Of a stretch of 35,858 nt of DNA, positions 10,721-22,050 are shown one piece after another. The DNA comes from Selaginella moellendorffii (Eukaryota; Streptophyta; Lycopodiopsida; Selaginellales; Selaginellaceae). The notes beneath the pieces are model-generated. The model did not search any database, had not been told where the DNA came from, and saw only the letters and a program-made list of their open reading frames with translations. The first letter of the stretch is position 1. Each line of letters opens with the position of its first letter. The position numbers and the translations under genes are program-made. Where the stretch lies: the NCBI RefSeq assembly GCF_000143415.4, contig NW_003314315.1, forward strand, positions 714,119 through 749,976, given 5' to 3'.

Positions 10721-11168
10721 TTAGCCAGGCATACCTGATCCATATGCCCATTGAAGAGTGATTCCGAGAATCACCATCAAAGCAAATTCAACTATAAAAA
10801 CCATTGCTATGGGCTGTCTCTCTTTTGTGTATGTCGATAAGGTCACAATACACGATCTTCGACACCTAAAACGCAATGAAAAGAATTTTCAAAGAACATA
10901 AGCTTCCAGAGTGGAGATTTTGATCAAATTCTTACGCACAGAGCATTGCATCATGGTGAACGACCATTCTCATCTTTGCTCTTCCTCCTAGAATTGAGCC
11001 TGAGAGTTTATCAACGAGCTCCAGTTCTTTTGGGGGAAGAACCAAATGAGCATTATGTGCTAATGAAAGAAAGAGATTCCGAACACTGATATTGCTTCCA
11101 TCATGATCGCAAAAACTGGACATCATAACTTTAAAGCGCTGCAGATAATGTGTCCGTACGAGAATCAT
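10721..11168 (-). CDS. Predicted two-exon small protein with C-terminal membrane segment (125 aa)
   Basis: ATG 11166-11168 starts exon 1 (to 10936), with a good donor (TGC|GTAAGA). A 70-bp intron (10866-10935) ends in a T-rich GTTTTAG acceptor, and exon 2 runs to the stop at 10721. Splicing joins the frames in phase and adds 47 codons ending PIAMVFIVEFALMVILGI...GMPG. That tail contains a probable single transmembrane helix near the C-terminus. Exon 1 encodes NLFLSLAHNAHLVLPPKELE and no family I recognise. A cryptic acceptor (ttatctgcag, near 11140) could mean exon 1 begins internally, with the true start elsewhere. The gene is divergent from the one at 11237, only 68 bp away. The matching splice phase is the main support. 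Confidence 0.5.
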
Positions 11169-11236
11169 TTATATGCACTAAACCTTCATGACCTAAAAAA
11201 AAGGTTTCTCGGAAGCGAATCCGGTAAGCAAGAAAT

Positions 11237-13106
11237 ATGGCGACCATCATCCGTCGGAGTGTGCCGCCGTCGTCTCCGCCTCGTCGGGCGCCGCCTCCAG
11301 CTGCGCACAGGAGCGTGCATCCGCCTCGTCCAGGGCACAGGAGCGCGACACCGCCCAAAACGAGAGTGCCACCTCCAGGTAGCATGCCGCCCCCCAAACC
11401 ATCGCCAAGGAGGGCGGGAGGAGCTCCGCCACCTCACAGCAGCGCCCACAGTCAGGCACCTCCACCAGCACCAGCAGAGCAACACCATGGAGCAGCAAAG
11501 CAGCACAGCCATGGAGGAGCACCACCTCCAAAGCAGGACAGCCATGGAGCACCACCACCTCCACCAACAAGCCATGGAGCAGCAAAGAAGCACCAGCACA
11601 GTCCGCCACCTCCACCAGCAAGCCACGGAGCAGCAAAGCAGCACCAGCACAGTCCGCCACCAACAAGCCATGGAGCAGCAAAGCAGCACCAGCACAGTCC
11701 GCCACCTCCACCAGCAAGCCACGGAGCAGCAAAGCAGCACCAGCACAGTCCGCCACCAACAAACCATGGAGCACCAAAGCAGCACCAGCACAGTCCGCCA
11801 CCGCCACCAGCAAGCCACGGAGCAGCAAAGCAGCACAGCCACGGAGGAGGAGCAAAGCAGCACCCACCTCCACCAGCAAAGCAGCATACAGGGCCGCCAC
11901 CTTCGTCCGGGACAACCACTTGGCGACCAAGGAGGTTTGGGCCGCCGCCACCTCCACCAGCAAAGGAGCATACAGGGCCGCCACCTTCTTCTGGGACAAC
12001 CACTTGGTGGCCAAGGCCCGCTCATGACACGATAACATGGCAACCAGGGTCGCCTGTCTTTCACACGTTTTCATCGCCGCCTCTGCCTGGCCCCTTGTCT
12101 ATTGCTCCGCCTCTGGGGTCGTCATCATCAACAGCAGCAGCAGCAGCGGCAGCGTTTGCGACACCGGGGCTGCTTGTGGCAGGCATCGTCCTTTTCCTGC
12201 TTGCTATGGTGGTCATCATCACCGGCATCTGGATACTCGTGAAGGGAAGAAGAAAGAAGGCGAACGACATCCTGGTGCACTACGTCGGGAGCAGCCATCT
12301 TCCTGGCGGTGGCAGCAGCAGCAGCGGCAGTCAGCGAGAGTATCTCGTTCCCTTGAGCAAGATTGAGGACGCAGAGCTCCGGGACAAGCTCAATTCCTTC
12401 GTTCAAGAGAGGAGCAAGCAGCACCTTCGACCGTCACAGCTAAATCCCAGCACAAAGGTGGCCAATCCTCCACTCGCGAGGCCTCCAAGGCGGCTGCCAC
12501 CTTCGGCTTTTCTCAAGATGAATCCAATCTATGGTGCTGCTACCGATTCGGTTGACGACTGCCTGACGCCACCATTGGGACGAGATCCACCAGCAGCGAT
12601 CCACGGAATCGACGAGCACAAGAAGGTGCCAAGAGGTTCTCTCCCGGAGGATCCATTCTCGTCGAGTGCTGCTTGTCGGAGCGGCAATGATCGAAGAGCC
12701 CAGGAACAGGCTTTGGATCCAGTGTCTCATCGTGGCACTGTGTTCGATCCTGGAGATGCTTTCGTTGTTCGGCTTGCAGTAGCAGCAGAGAAGCGAGCTG
12801 AGATGGAGAAGCACCGGGTTTGGGATGAGGAGGCCCGGCAACAAGCACTCCCACAGGTAAGTCTTCATGCTTGAGAGATAGAACAAGTGACTAATGGAGC
12901 ACTTTTAGGATCCGTGAGGTGGAGAATCTGGAGAAGCCCGTGGTTGAGGCAAATCACTCGGCCAATTCTGGAGGTTCGCATTTGGCTGCTCGTGTACACG
13001 ACTCAGATGCCAAGGTAAACAGTCTCCATGCCTCGAGTTAAAGTATAACTTCTGCTTGAACTAGCCTTCCACCTCGGAGGTTAAGCTTGAGCTCGATGGA
13101 GCTTAG
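11237..13106 (+). CDS. Proline/histidine-rich single-pass membrane protein, three exons
   Basis: Exon 1 runs from ATG 11237 to 12856 (540 codons); an in-frame stop lies four codons upstream of the ATG. Residues 1-110 are Pro-rich with basic residues and no evident signal peptide. Residues about 112-193 are tandem repeats SHGAAKQHQHSPPPPPA alternating with a shorter SHGAAKQHQHSPPPT. A TM helix (about 312-335, LLVAGIVLFLLAMVVIITGIW) is followed by KGRRKK and about 200 cytoplasmic residues. Introns 12857-12908 and 13015-13064 have canonical borders (CAG|GTAAGT...TTTTAG; AAG|GTAAAC...AACTAG). Exons 2-3 share one open frame ending EVKLELDGA at TAG 13104. That frame is one base out of phase with exon 1; the in-phase reading ends at once (LPQ-DP-stop). 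The Pro-rich ectodomain plus TM recalls PERK-type wall sensors, but no kinase domain is present. Function is unassigned; a cell-wall-associated role is inference. Confidence 0.75.
11560..11870 (+). repeat. Coding tandem repeat, 96-bp higher-order unit
   Basis: Codons for a 17-residue and a 15-residue variant alternate, giving a 32-residue (96-bp) period with about two and a half copies. Base identity between units is nearly complete, including synonymous sites, which indicates recent expansion or homogenisation. Confidence 0.8.
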
Positions 13107-13560
13107 AGCGAAAGGAGGTACGCTGTTCGGTCGTTTTGGACTGATGATACGCTTGAGGTTGCAGGCACAGAATGAAGATTCATGAAACAAATTACTTCGG
13201 TTTTTTTAAACCACAACAGGCAAAGGCAGGTCCGTGGTATTCAATCGAAATTATAACAGATGGAGAAGTCTGGAGGCATTTGAATCAGGAGATTATGATT
13301 TGCAAGTTTCAAACAAGGCAACAAGACAACAACTTTTCATTAAGATAACAGAGAGATATTGAATTGGGGGATTATATTGCAGGTCTCAAACAAACACTTT
13401 GGACATTTAATTTCCTGTTTTTAAAAATATAAACTTTCAATAACATTTCTTATCGTAAGTAGTAGGTTATAGTAGTCACAGCAGTCAACGATAGTCACTA
13501 ATTCTTTACGCACATCAATGAATTCATTAGAATGAGCTCATTAGAACAGTAATGAGATAG
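13107..13560. other. 3' flank, no gene seen
   Basis: The sequence is increasingly AT-rich and has no coherent reading frame or recognised repeat. Confidence 0.5.
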
Positions 13561-13587
13561 CGTTGACTGACACCACGATAATCAATC

Positions 13588-13930
13588 AATCCATCATGGA
13601 TAATGGATTGGAGGTCTTGAAAGCAAGGCTACTCTCAGCCACATTCTCTGCGAAACAGAGCCTCAAATAAGGCAGGAGCTGCACGCTTAGCTTTCCACAC
13701 CCCATCTTGAGCTTGCCACTGCTGCTACTCTTGTTCACTCCTTGCACCTTGGCATTGCTTGCGGGAGCCTGCCTGGACACTAGCTATGGTAGCTTTCTTC
13801 CACTTCTTACCATTGCCTTTTCTTTCTTCTTCTTTTCTTCCTCTGGTTCCAGAGTCATTGCAACCTCGTCAAGCTCCTCCACCCTCTCCTTGATCTTGTT
13901 CTTGATGTTGTCCTCACCTTTGATATTTCA
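13588..13930 (-). pseudogene. Possible exon remnants of an unknown gene
   Basis: On the minus strand a Lys/Glu-rich frame (NIKNKIKERVEELDEVAMTL, then EPEEEKKKKEKAM, about 13800-13925) has good codon structure and could form a coiled coil. It ends at a plausible donor (AATG|GTAAGA). A second frame (QAPASNAKVQGVNKSSSSGK to PLSMMD, 13586-13773) lies beyond a gtccag acceptor. The intervening 38 bp would be a very small intron, and the frames do not join cleanly. I do not recognise the protein; it may be a broken gene. Confidence 0.3.
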
Positions 13931-14009
13931 GCTCCTCATAGCTTCTATATATGGTTTTTTAATTTTTGGTTTTCTTAAGCAAATCTGTAGAGGATGGTAA
14001 TGACTATAC

Positions 14010-14285
14010 CTAGAATATGCTTAGATATTCTAGGATATTCTACCATATAACGGTTGTTATTCATTTAGATTAATTTTATATTTATAATTTATAAACATTT
14101 TTATAATTTATAAATTTTTCTAAACACTTCTAGTATACTGTAGTTTATTCTACTATCTAATGGTTGATATTCAATAAGATTAATCTTGTGTTTATAAATT
14201 ATGAACATGTTTAAAATTATAAACTTCCATTTGATTAACTGGATTAATACATAAGATAAAGCAAACCAAGTGTTGTTTGCAACAC
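14010..14285 (+). repeat. Dispersed AT-rich repeat S, copy 1
   Basis: This block contains agatattctaggatattc and several attctac...taatgg-type stretches. It aligns in the same orientation with 33295-33535 over about 250 bp with small indels. It holds no coding content. It could be a MITE, but no target duplication was identified. Confidence 0.6.
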
Positions 14286-15507
14286 ACAGAAATTTTATTA
14301 TATATAGGTTAAAAAAAATTCTGAATAATTTTTTTTTAAAATTTTAAAAATTTTGATAACTTTTTACCATTTTTTCATACCAGATCTGCTGATGGATAGT
14401 TCAATTTGTGATGCTTTGGGGTTGAGCTCATAAAAATATCAGAAAAGCATAAAATATAGGAAGTTAGAGATTTTGCTTTGACTAAAGTTTATTTCATTTA
14501 CTATTATGCTTACTCCTCAAAAAATGTTTGGCTCTTTAAGTTAGGCAAGGATTATTTGCTCTTCTCCAAGCTATGAAGGATTTAGAGAAGATTCAACTCA
14601 TGTCCTTACACATCCCAACATACTAGTTGTGTTTACAAATGGTTTTTTTTTTTTAATCTAATTTTAGAATTCTCTTGTTTAGGATTCTCATATGCAATGT
14701 TGTTTTATGTTGCTAAAGATAACTGTCACATCCACTACAATATCCACACGATTTTGACAAGTTAGAAGTAGTGGCAAAGATAGCATACTAGTTCTATGTT
14801 ATAGCAGACCACACCCACCATGGTGGTACTTGACATGCAAAGCAATCAGAATTGGTAAAACAATGTTAAAAACTATATATTTTCTAAAATATTTTTATGT
14901 ATAATTTTCAAGGTACAAGCTGTGGCTTGATGTCAACTTTATACCCAAAGCAATTGAGCAGAAAAAGTGTCCAATGATACAACAATGAAGATTGAAAGTT
15001 TCTTTGGAGAGACCACAATTTTAGATAGGATAAAAGATGAGCTTGATTTTGGAGAAAAAAAAGAACAAGCTTCAAGTGTAGATAGTTATGAGTATAGAAT
15101 ACTAAGCGAGAGTATTTGAGCTCAGAATTAATGTAGGTTTTTTGGTCTAATCATATGGTTTTTAATATAATTTTCATTTGACCTTGAGTAATAATAATCC
15201 TAACAAGACTAACAAGATTGAAAGGGCTGTCTGATAAGGGATTGTGGGACTATATTGAGAGTGGTCAAAGTGTCACTAGACTTCCTCTAGAAGATCTAGA
15301 GCAAAAGCTTTTCTAGAAACTTTTGGAACTTGACAATGCGACATGGATGACAATGCAATCCAGCTAGTAAGGATGCTAAAAAATCTCGAAGTGGAGGAGC
15401 CAAAGAGGAGTAGGTATGTGGCAAAAGGGGGGCCCATGTGTGACAAAAACACTCTATGAAGATGATAGCATCCACTTGCTAATGAAGTACACCCAAACAA
15501 CCAAGAA

Positions 15508-15652
15508 GTGCAACACCAACTTTCAGGGGCAAAAAGTACTCAAAGCATTTCTAGGATCTTCTACAACCTTTACCCAGCAAGAAGTTGTATTATGACAGGT
15601 AGCATATGATCAACTACAACAGAGAACAAGGCTGATTAAGCTAGTATATAGG
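15508..15652 (+). repeat. Inverted duplication in repeat R, arm 1
   Basis: The arm runs from aagtgcaacaccaac to gattaagctagta. It matches 15897-16056 on the opposite strand, including tactcaaagcatttctagga and the shared run caactacaacagagaacaag. The arms are about 245 bp apart. Confidence 0.75.
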
Positions 15653-15772
15653 CACAAACTTAGTAGACAATATCTTTTGTATTTGTGAGTTGAAAATAGG
15701 AGATAACCTCATTGGATTGCAGTAGTGACTTAAGAAGTTGGTAGATGCTATAAAGAAGAGTACCAAAGTACC

Positions 15773-15901
15773 AATGAAGATAATTTCACTTGTAAATTTG
15801 AATTTATTAGACAATGTAAGGGTTTGTGATGTAGGATGGCATTTCAAACTTGTCCTTAGCACTAAAGAAAGAAGTACACATTAATTTTGAATTTTTTTTG
15901 T
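15773..15901 (+). repeat. Direct duplication in repeat R, copy 1
   Basis: About 128 bp beginning aatgaagataatttcact and ending in a T-run recurs at 16224-16352 with only scattered substitutions. Confidence 0.8.
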
Positions 15902-16056
15902 ACTCGCTCAATCAACCTTGTTCTCTGTTGTAGTTGCCTATCATATGCTACCTGATAATTGGAAAATACCTCCAATAGCTCATAATAAAACTTCTTGCTG
16001 TCCTAGAAATGTTTTGAGTACTTTTTGCCATTGGAAGTTTGTGTTGCATTTCTAGG
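15897..16056 (-). repeat. Inverted duplication in repeat R, arm 2
   Basis: Reverse complement of arm 1, with a roughly 20-bp insertion (a gctattggagg-type segment) near the middle. Transcription across both arms would yield a long hairpin RNA. Confidence 0.75.
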
Positions 16057-16223
16057 TAAAAGCTAGGTATAAACCATATTAATTTCAACAAAACTTTATA
16101 GAGTTCAATAACATTTTTCTAGGATCTTCAACCAGCAAGGATGTGATGACTTATTATCATTGAAACTACAAAAGTTGAGAAAGCTTATGATAACACACAT
16201 ACTTGACTATACAAAGTTCTGTG

Positions 16224-16352
16224 AATGAAGATAATTTCACTTATAAATTTGAATTTTTTAGCCAATGTAAGGGTTTGTGATGTAGGATGGCATTCCAAAC
16301 TTGTCCTCAGCACTGAAGAAAGAAGTATACATTAATTTTGAATTTTTTTTTG
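16224..16352 (+). repeat. Direct duplication in repeat R, copy 2
   Basis: Second copy of the block at 15773-15901; a shorter inverted match (taggatgg...ctgaagaaa region) also lies near 31965-32005. Confidence 0.8.
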
Positions 16353-16800
16353 TTTCTCAAAAGCTAAACTTCTTAAGAGATGTATTAGCTCAAGTTTTGC
16401 AGAAGTGCTATTCAAGATAAAGATGAGCCAATAGATAACCCACTCCCTAATGCAAGTCAATGAGTTTTTCATAGTATTTCTTTGTTACTATTTTTCAGCA
16501 TCTTTTGTTAGGATGAGGACAATGAGAAAACCAATGAAAAGGTTTTCCTTACACAATATTTGTAACCATTTAGTTTTTCTTTCTGTAGGCTTAGAGTGAA
16601 TCACATGGCAAAAGAGACATATGGAGAAGAAGCCACCATACCATACCAAAAAATGATAATGAATAAAAGCTAATTTGATAGTGTTCAATTGTAGCTTAGT
16701 TGTATATATAGATTAATATTTCCTAGCTTAATTTTAAAAATACAAAATGTAATTTTTAGAGCTCTTTGAAGTGTGTTTTTTCTATTAGAAGTGAACTAAA

Positions 16801-17299
16801 CTATATATTTATTGCTATTTTTTTATAGGCATCCTAAGGAAAATATCAAGAAAATAGTACTTAATGCAAACCAAGATGTAGAAATAAAAACCTACACTAC
16901 CACTAGCACAAATGGTAGATGAAGAGTGAATGGCAAATGTGTCTAATAATACAAATGGAAAGAAGGTTTATTACTTCTTGTGTTATATGTATTAATTATG
17001 ACTAACTTCTATGGCTTATAGACTATATCCATGCCGGTAGAAGCCATCATTAACATGGTTGAAGATGCAGCAGCCACAAATATGACAAGGGACTCTTTGG
17101 TTGTATGTATTATTGTATTATGTAATAATTTTATTTAGCTTTATAAGAAACATTGGCATAATTACAAGACAATGAAACAGTCTAGCAAATGTTCTTTTGC
17201 TAAAAAGCTAATGCTTAGAGAGGAGGTTTGCCTAATTTTTAGAGGACCTAAATTATACCACTTACCTTTCTCACCTAGAAAACAATATTATATTATGAG
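16801..17299. other. AT-rich spacer without recognised feature
   Basis: There is no coding frame of note. It lies between the end of repeat R similarity and the first sequence related to the gypsy LTR. Confidence 0.4.
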
Positions 17300-17542
17300 G
17301 TTCAATTTATACATATGCTAATATTAGTATAGTGGGATTTTGATTTGCATTGTTTAAATTTCTCTTATTCCTAGAACTTTTTTATTTTTTCCCTTTTTTT
17401 CATTTTTCATTTTATTTATCTTCATGCTATAATAACATACTCCTCCTTTGACTTTAGAGCAACAATTGATGCAATTGCTTAATACAAAATGGCTATAGTT
17501 GACCAACTACACTCAATTGATAGTAGCATTCATGGCATATAG

Positions 17543-17830
17543 ATGCTTTATTTCGTTAAAGTGGGACTTTTCATTATCCCACTTATGGTGTGTGGCCACA
17601 TGCCATTTTTATAACAACAATAAAAAATTGAAGTTTTAACTTTATAATTTATAAATTAAAAACTTTTCATATGATTTTGTGTTATAATATTGTGAAATAT
17701 AAAAAAATAAATTAAAAAACTGATAAAAATATTAATAAATATTAATTAAGTACTAGGAAATGGCATGTGGACACATGCTAATTAATGTCCCACTTTACTG
17801 AATAAGTCCCACTTTAACGAAATAAAGCAT
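17543..17830 (+). mobile_element. MITE copy 1 (288 bp)
   Basis: Terminal inverted repeats of 27 bp begin ATGCTTTATTTCGTTAAAGT and close with the exact complement. The 4-bp target duplication ATAG is at 17539-17542 and 17831-17834. The interior is AT-rich and non-coding. Weaker inverted similarity (CATGTG..CCACATGCCATTT) extends the ends to about 90 bp. It sits inside the gag relic of gypsy copy 2. Confidence 0.95.
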
Positions 17831-19129
17831 ATAGTGCAACTCTTCTTACTTTTACTTCTAATCCTTGTGTTCAGCCAAATTTCTTCCATGGGAATCCTAG
17901 GGATAATGTGTACTATTGGTTGGATAACTTTTCAATGATTATTATCTATCATTTTTGGGATGATGCCCGGTGTCTATACAAATTCCCCACATGTTTGCAA
18001 TAAACCGTATTACAATGGTATAATGGTTTGGGTGTAACCACTCATGTGGATTAGAGCCTTTTTCAAGTCATCTTAAAATATGCATTTAGATATGCTAATA
18101 ACTATGATGATGCCTTCCAACAATTCCATCATCTTTATCATCGGCTATTTGAATTAGTTATACAATTTAATGTTTGCTTTTAAAGTTTCTTGCTTTATCT
18201 AGAGCAAAATATGTTAAAGCAAATCAAATTGGGTCTAGTATTTCATCAAGATCTTGTGGAGTTTGTGCATGCACTTACCCTAACTACCTTTGATAATTCT
18301 TTAACTTGCACAATACAATGAGATATCACTTCTCCCACTTGTAGTTGTACATGCTTTAGCTTTGGTTCCTATGGGAGATGATTTTATTCTGATGGAGGTT
18401 TGCTATTGATTGCTGCTCATGTTCAATAACAAAGATAGAGACATGGTTGTGGCCATGATGCTCACTACTGAGCATATGATGAGGTTAGCCACATATATTT
18501 TACTATCTACATTTTCCCAATTTATATCCTCCATTTCCTAAGTAGAAACCTTGGCATCATCAACATCTTATTAGTGCTATTGTGGTGAAAGGTCTTGATA
18601 TTAAAATTATTCCAAGAAACAAGGAAGTGCATATGTAGTGGAGGGACTTTGTGTGAATTAGTCCATAACTCCTTTATCCTTCTTTTAAGAATATTATTAA
18701 GGGGTTCATTGGGTACTAATTCATCCAATGTTTACTTTTCAAGTTTAATTTTATATTATGAGATTCACTGTTATCCTCTTTATGTTGGTTGATACAAATT
18801 TGAGTTTATCTTCTATTACTCAACTTGTTGCCACATGTTGTTATTTATATTTGTGTTGTGTGATAGAATCAATTTTCATTCTCTATAGCAACTACCATAC
18901 ACATGCTTGTGTACAAGATTGAGAAAAACCTAATCGTGTGGGTGATTTCGAGATTGAGTTCCAATCTTTTAGATGTTGGTAAGTCAATATTTTGACCTCA
19001 TCCTTAGTATGGATTAATTGTAGTGCAATTATATTAAATATAACTTTAAGGATTCTCCCCCTTTTATCATACTCTTTTATATGTCTTCTATGGTATAGGG
19101 TAGTGTTGGACAAGGCATAATCCATCTAG

Positions 19130-19723
19130 AATGTTGTAAAAAACCAAAGAAAACAGTTTGAAAAATGATTTATAGGATTCAAATATAAAGGGAAAAGACC
19201 TATGAATAAGAGTGCACCTCTTTTCCAATAAATCAAGGGTCTTGGGATACTTAGGGTTAAATGTCCTTGTAATACTAGGTTGGGTGACTTTTCAAGAAGT
19301 CCAAATTCAGGAATTTAAAAGTTTTGGATTCGGCTTTATTGGTTGGCTAAAGAAATCACACCACATATTGATTAACATCTAGCAAGTCTAGTGTGCTTCA
19401 GCTGGACTCGACCTAAAGGGTAAGGTGAAAGACAATCCATAGGGTTCAAATATAGAGGGAAAATTTCCCTGATGTTTGAGGCAGCACAGCCTGGGATGGG
19501 AGGTAACTGGGTAAAAATCGTTTTCCTAGTTTGTGTGCTCATGGAAATTTTTTTGTGATGTTTGGGCGTGGCCGAGGGGGCTGGAGCAACAGCTGTTTTT
19601 CCCTTTGCTCCTGGAAAACTTGCGAGGGATTGTCTATATTGATGTCTCGATCTTGAGTGTGTGAGAAGTATACATGAGAAGTTTATATAGCCTTATAAGT
19701 GAACATAAGAATCTCCAAGGCAT
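19130..19723 (+). other. Insertion of unknown class flanking the solo LTR (left part)
   Basis: Gypsy copy 2 similarity stops near 19115 and resumes near 21410. The part at 19165-19310 matches 30390-30540 in the same orientation (ttcaaatata..., aataagagtgcacc..., gtccaaattcaag). No gene is recognised. Confidence 0.5.
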
Positions 19724-21146
19724 TATGAGACATAAAATCCCTAGGCCCCAAAGAGGAGCTACCATGGGGTAGTGGCTGAGGCGGAAGCCAAATGGGAGTA
19801 ACACATATGGACTAAAAACTCTAACTCGAAAGGTCAAGAGCAGGAGTGGAACTCCCAATAAAGTGCTCGAGGAACGAGCACAAAATGAGCAATAGGTGAG
19901 TCTCTAGAAAAGGGACACAAAAGGACAAACACAAGACTTGAGATGGAGTCCGAGATGGGCCTGAGATGAAGTCTGAGATGGAGTCCAAGATGGACTCGAG
20001 ATGGACCCGAGATGGAGTCTGAGATGGAACTGAGATCGAGACCGGGACCGAGATTGAGACTGAGACCAAGACCGAGTCCGAAACCAAGACTGAGACCAAG
20101 TCCAAGTCCGAATACTAATCGAATACTCGTATAGGCTGTTGGGTGAAATACCAAAGCGATCATCCCCCAGGGGGGAGGGGGGTTGCAGAGGGTTCCAAAA
20201 GTATAGTATGGAGAGTGTGAGGGTTAGACCCTAGTGGAGCTAATTTGGCCAGAAAAGGCTAATTTGGCCCAGAAAGGCTATACCCAAGTGTTGGGTGATG
20301 GAATGACCATTGGGAAGTCTAAAGTTAAAGTGAATATAAACCGACAAGAAGGGTATCTTGGTGAGGTGTTCAAGAGCCAACTCTAGTTCCCCCGAGAGAT
20401 CAAATGGTCAATACTCCCAGTCCAAGCGTGGGTGGCACTACCTACTTGGATACCTAGTGTGGCTCAACGGAACCTTGCTCTAAGCCCATGGCTAGAGCAC
20501 CCAAAAGCAGAAGGCGAGGAGAGTACCCATGAGGCTCGCGTAGGGCCACAGTATTCTGAAATGTTGTCCTAAAGTCCCATATTATAGAAAGGAAGAGGGG
20601 CAATCTTCTGGTGTAATGACCAAAGTTACAGTCACATAGTGTGGAAATCCTAAGGGATAGTGGGACTTGGTGGTCGGGCCTGTGGGCCTTGACCCAGTGG
20701 CAGTGTCAGCGAACATGGCCATGGACAGGAAGGGACTTGGTGGGGACTGAAAAAGGGATATTGGGGAAGGTTGTTCCCCATTCTACAGAAATCTTAAAGA
20801 TGCTAAAGAGTGGATCTAGGATGACCATTCATGGACAGATGGCCCAATCTTTGAGAGACGGGATTGTGATGCAAGTGGTGTTGGACCACTAGTGTGGCAA
20901 AGGTGAATGGGCATGGCCTTAGTGTAATAAGCTGATATGTTAATGGTATCTCTGGGTGTCAATCATGGGATTAGACATGTGGAGCACTTGGACCAAGTGT
21001 AAAAGTTGAGTGGTAGGGATGCCATCCTCAAGGCTAGCCAGCCCAAGTCCGAAATAGAACTTATAAAAGTTGTGAGTGAGATTCCTCCAAGTGGTCAGAA
21101 GTGTGGCTAAGTAACTAAAGTAGAATGAAAAATTTAGTCACTTACA
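19724..21146 (+). repeat. Solo LTR B of family X with perfect 5-bp target duplication
   Basis: It begins TATGAGACATAAAATCC (TG mutated to TA) and ends TTAGTCACTTACA. It is flanked by GGCAT at 19719-19723 and GGCAT at 21147-21151. At 1,423 bp it is collinear with LTR A. There is no adjacent primer site or interior, so it is a solo LTR left by recombination between the two LTRs of one insertion. Confidence 0.9.
19933..20110 (+). repeat. Minisatellite inside LTR B
   Basis: Units gagatggagtcc/gagatgggcctga and then gaccgagaccgagattgagac recur here. It occupies the same place and has the same layout as in LTR A, but unit number and order differ. Confidence 0.85.
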
Positions 21147-21151
21147 GGCAT

Positions 21152-21400
21152 CTTGTGATAACATGACAACTGTAATAACATAGTTGAAAACTAAGATCCT
21201 TAGGTAGTATGGAATGGAAGATGTAAAGGACAAGGATATGATGGATATAATAGTAGAAGATTCTTAATTGAAATGGCTTATAAAGAACTTTTTTCTACAT
21301 TAGGTTCTTAATGAGAATGTAATGTCATGTTGGTAGGAGTGGCAACACATTCTCAGCCAAGCAAGTATTGTGGAGGCTTAATATGAAGCTCTTTTCTATA
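21152..21400 (+). other. Right part of the insertion split by the solo LTR
   Basis: Unassigned sequence lies between the GGCAT duplication and the point where gypsy copy 2 resumes. No gene is visible. Confidence 0.4.
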
Positions 21401-22050
21401 ATTGAGGTATCAATGTTGTGGTGGGATCCAAATGTCTTTTACTTTTACCTTTGTTTCTATCATTTTTGTCTTTCCATTACTTTTTACTACATTTCCTTTT
21501 TATTCTTCTATTCCTTTAAATCCCTTGTACAGTCTTTGTGTTGTGGTGGTTAATTGCTTGAAGCAAGAGTATGCTACTCTTCAACCCTAAATTATTGTTT
21601 GGGGCCAAAATTACAGATGCTTGTCTGATCAACATTCTTATTTGGCATTAGTCACCAAAGAAGATCAAGATTTTATAAGCAAATATTTAGTAGATGTTAG
21701 AGAAAGCTGTTATCTAAAAGTTTTAGAGTCATTAGGCATATAAACCTCATTTTATGATGAAGCTTAATAGAAGTATTTATTTCTACATCAACTATCATTT
21801 ATGAAATGATATGACAATTCCAAATATGTACCCTCTTCCCCACACTGATAATTTTCTAAACCATTTTAGGTGAAGTCATTAGTTCACCAACTTGAATCTT
21901 GCTTATTGGTATTGGCAAGTTCTAATGGCTAAAGAGGATATTCCCAAGACTATTTTCTATATATCATTGGTTTATACAAGTTCTTGATGATGCCATATAA
22001 ATTGAGTAATACTTCAACAACTTTTCAACAAATAATAGAGAAGGTTCTTT

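Larger units (their letters stand above)
14390..16800 (+). mobile_element. Dispersed repeat R, longest copy
   Basis: Parts of this block recur elsewhere: its left portion is inverted at 31771-32885, its right portion is at 2895-3225. It carries an internal inverted duplication and a direct duplication (listed separately). No frame is long enough to name a transposase; the longest peptides (such as a KKCNTNFQGQK stretch near 15510) hint at a former coding region but are not diagnostic. It is probably a decayed DNA transposon or large non-autonomous element of unknown class. Confidence 0.5.

Noticed and set aside
11103-12035. Second plus-strand frame of 310 codons rich in Gln/Ser/Thr/His
   Set aside because: Same repeat read in another frame; it ends within the region where the 545-codon frame continues through a clean TM helix and cytoplasmic domain.
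11186-12074. Long minus-strand open frames opposite the Pro/His-rich gene (up to 292 codons, Trp/Arg- or Leu/Ala-rich)
   Set aside because: They are the complement of the GC-rich tandem repeat; composition is repetitive and the plus frame has the TM domain and splice sites.
11237-12874. PERK-type receptor kinase
   Set aside because: Pro-rich ectodomain and TM fit, but no kinase motifs (GxGxxG, HRD, DFG) follow in exon 1, 2 or 3.
14390-16800. hAT transposon with BED zinc finger
   Set aside because: A KKCNTNFQGQK-like peptide was suggestive, but the second Cys pair, the His pair and any transposase core could not be found.
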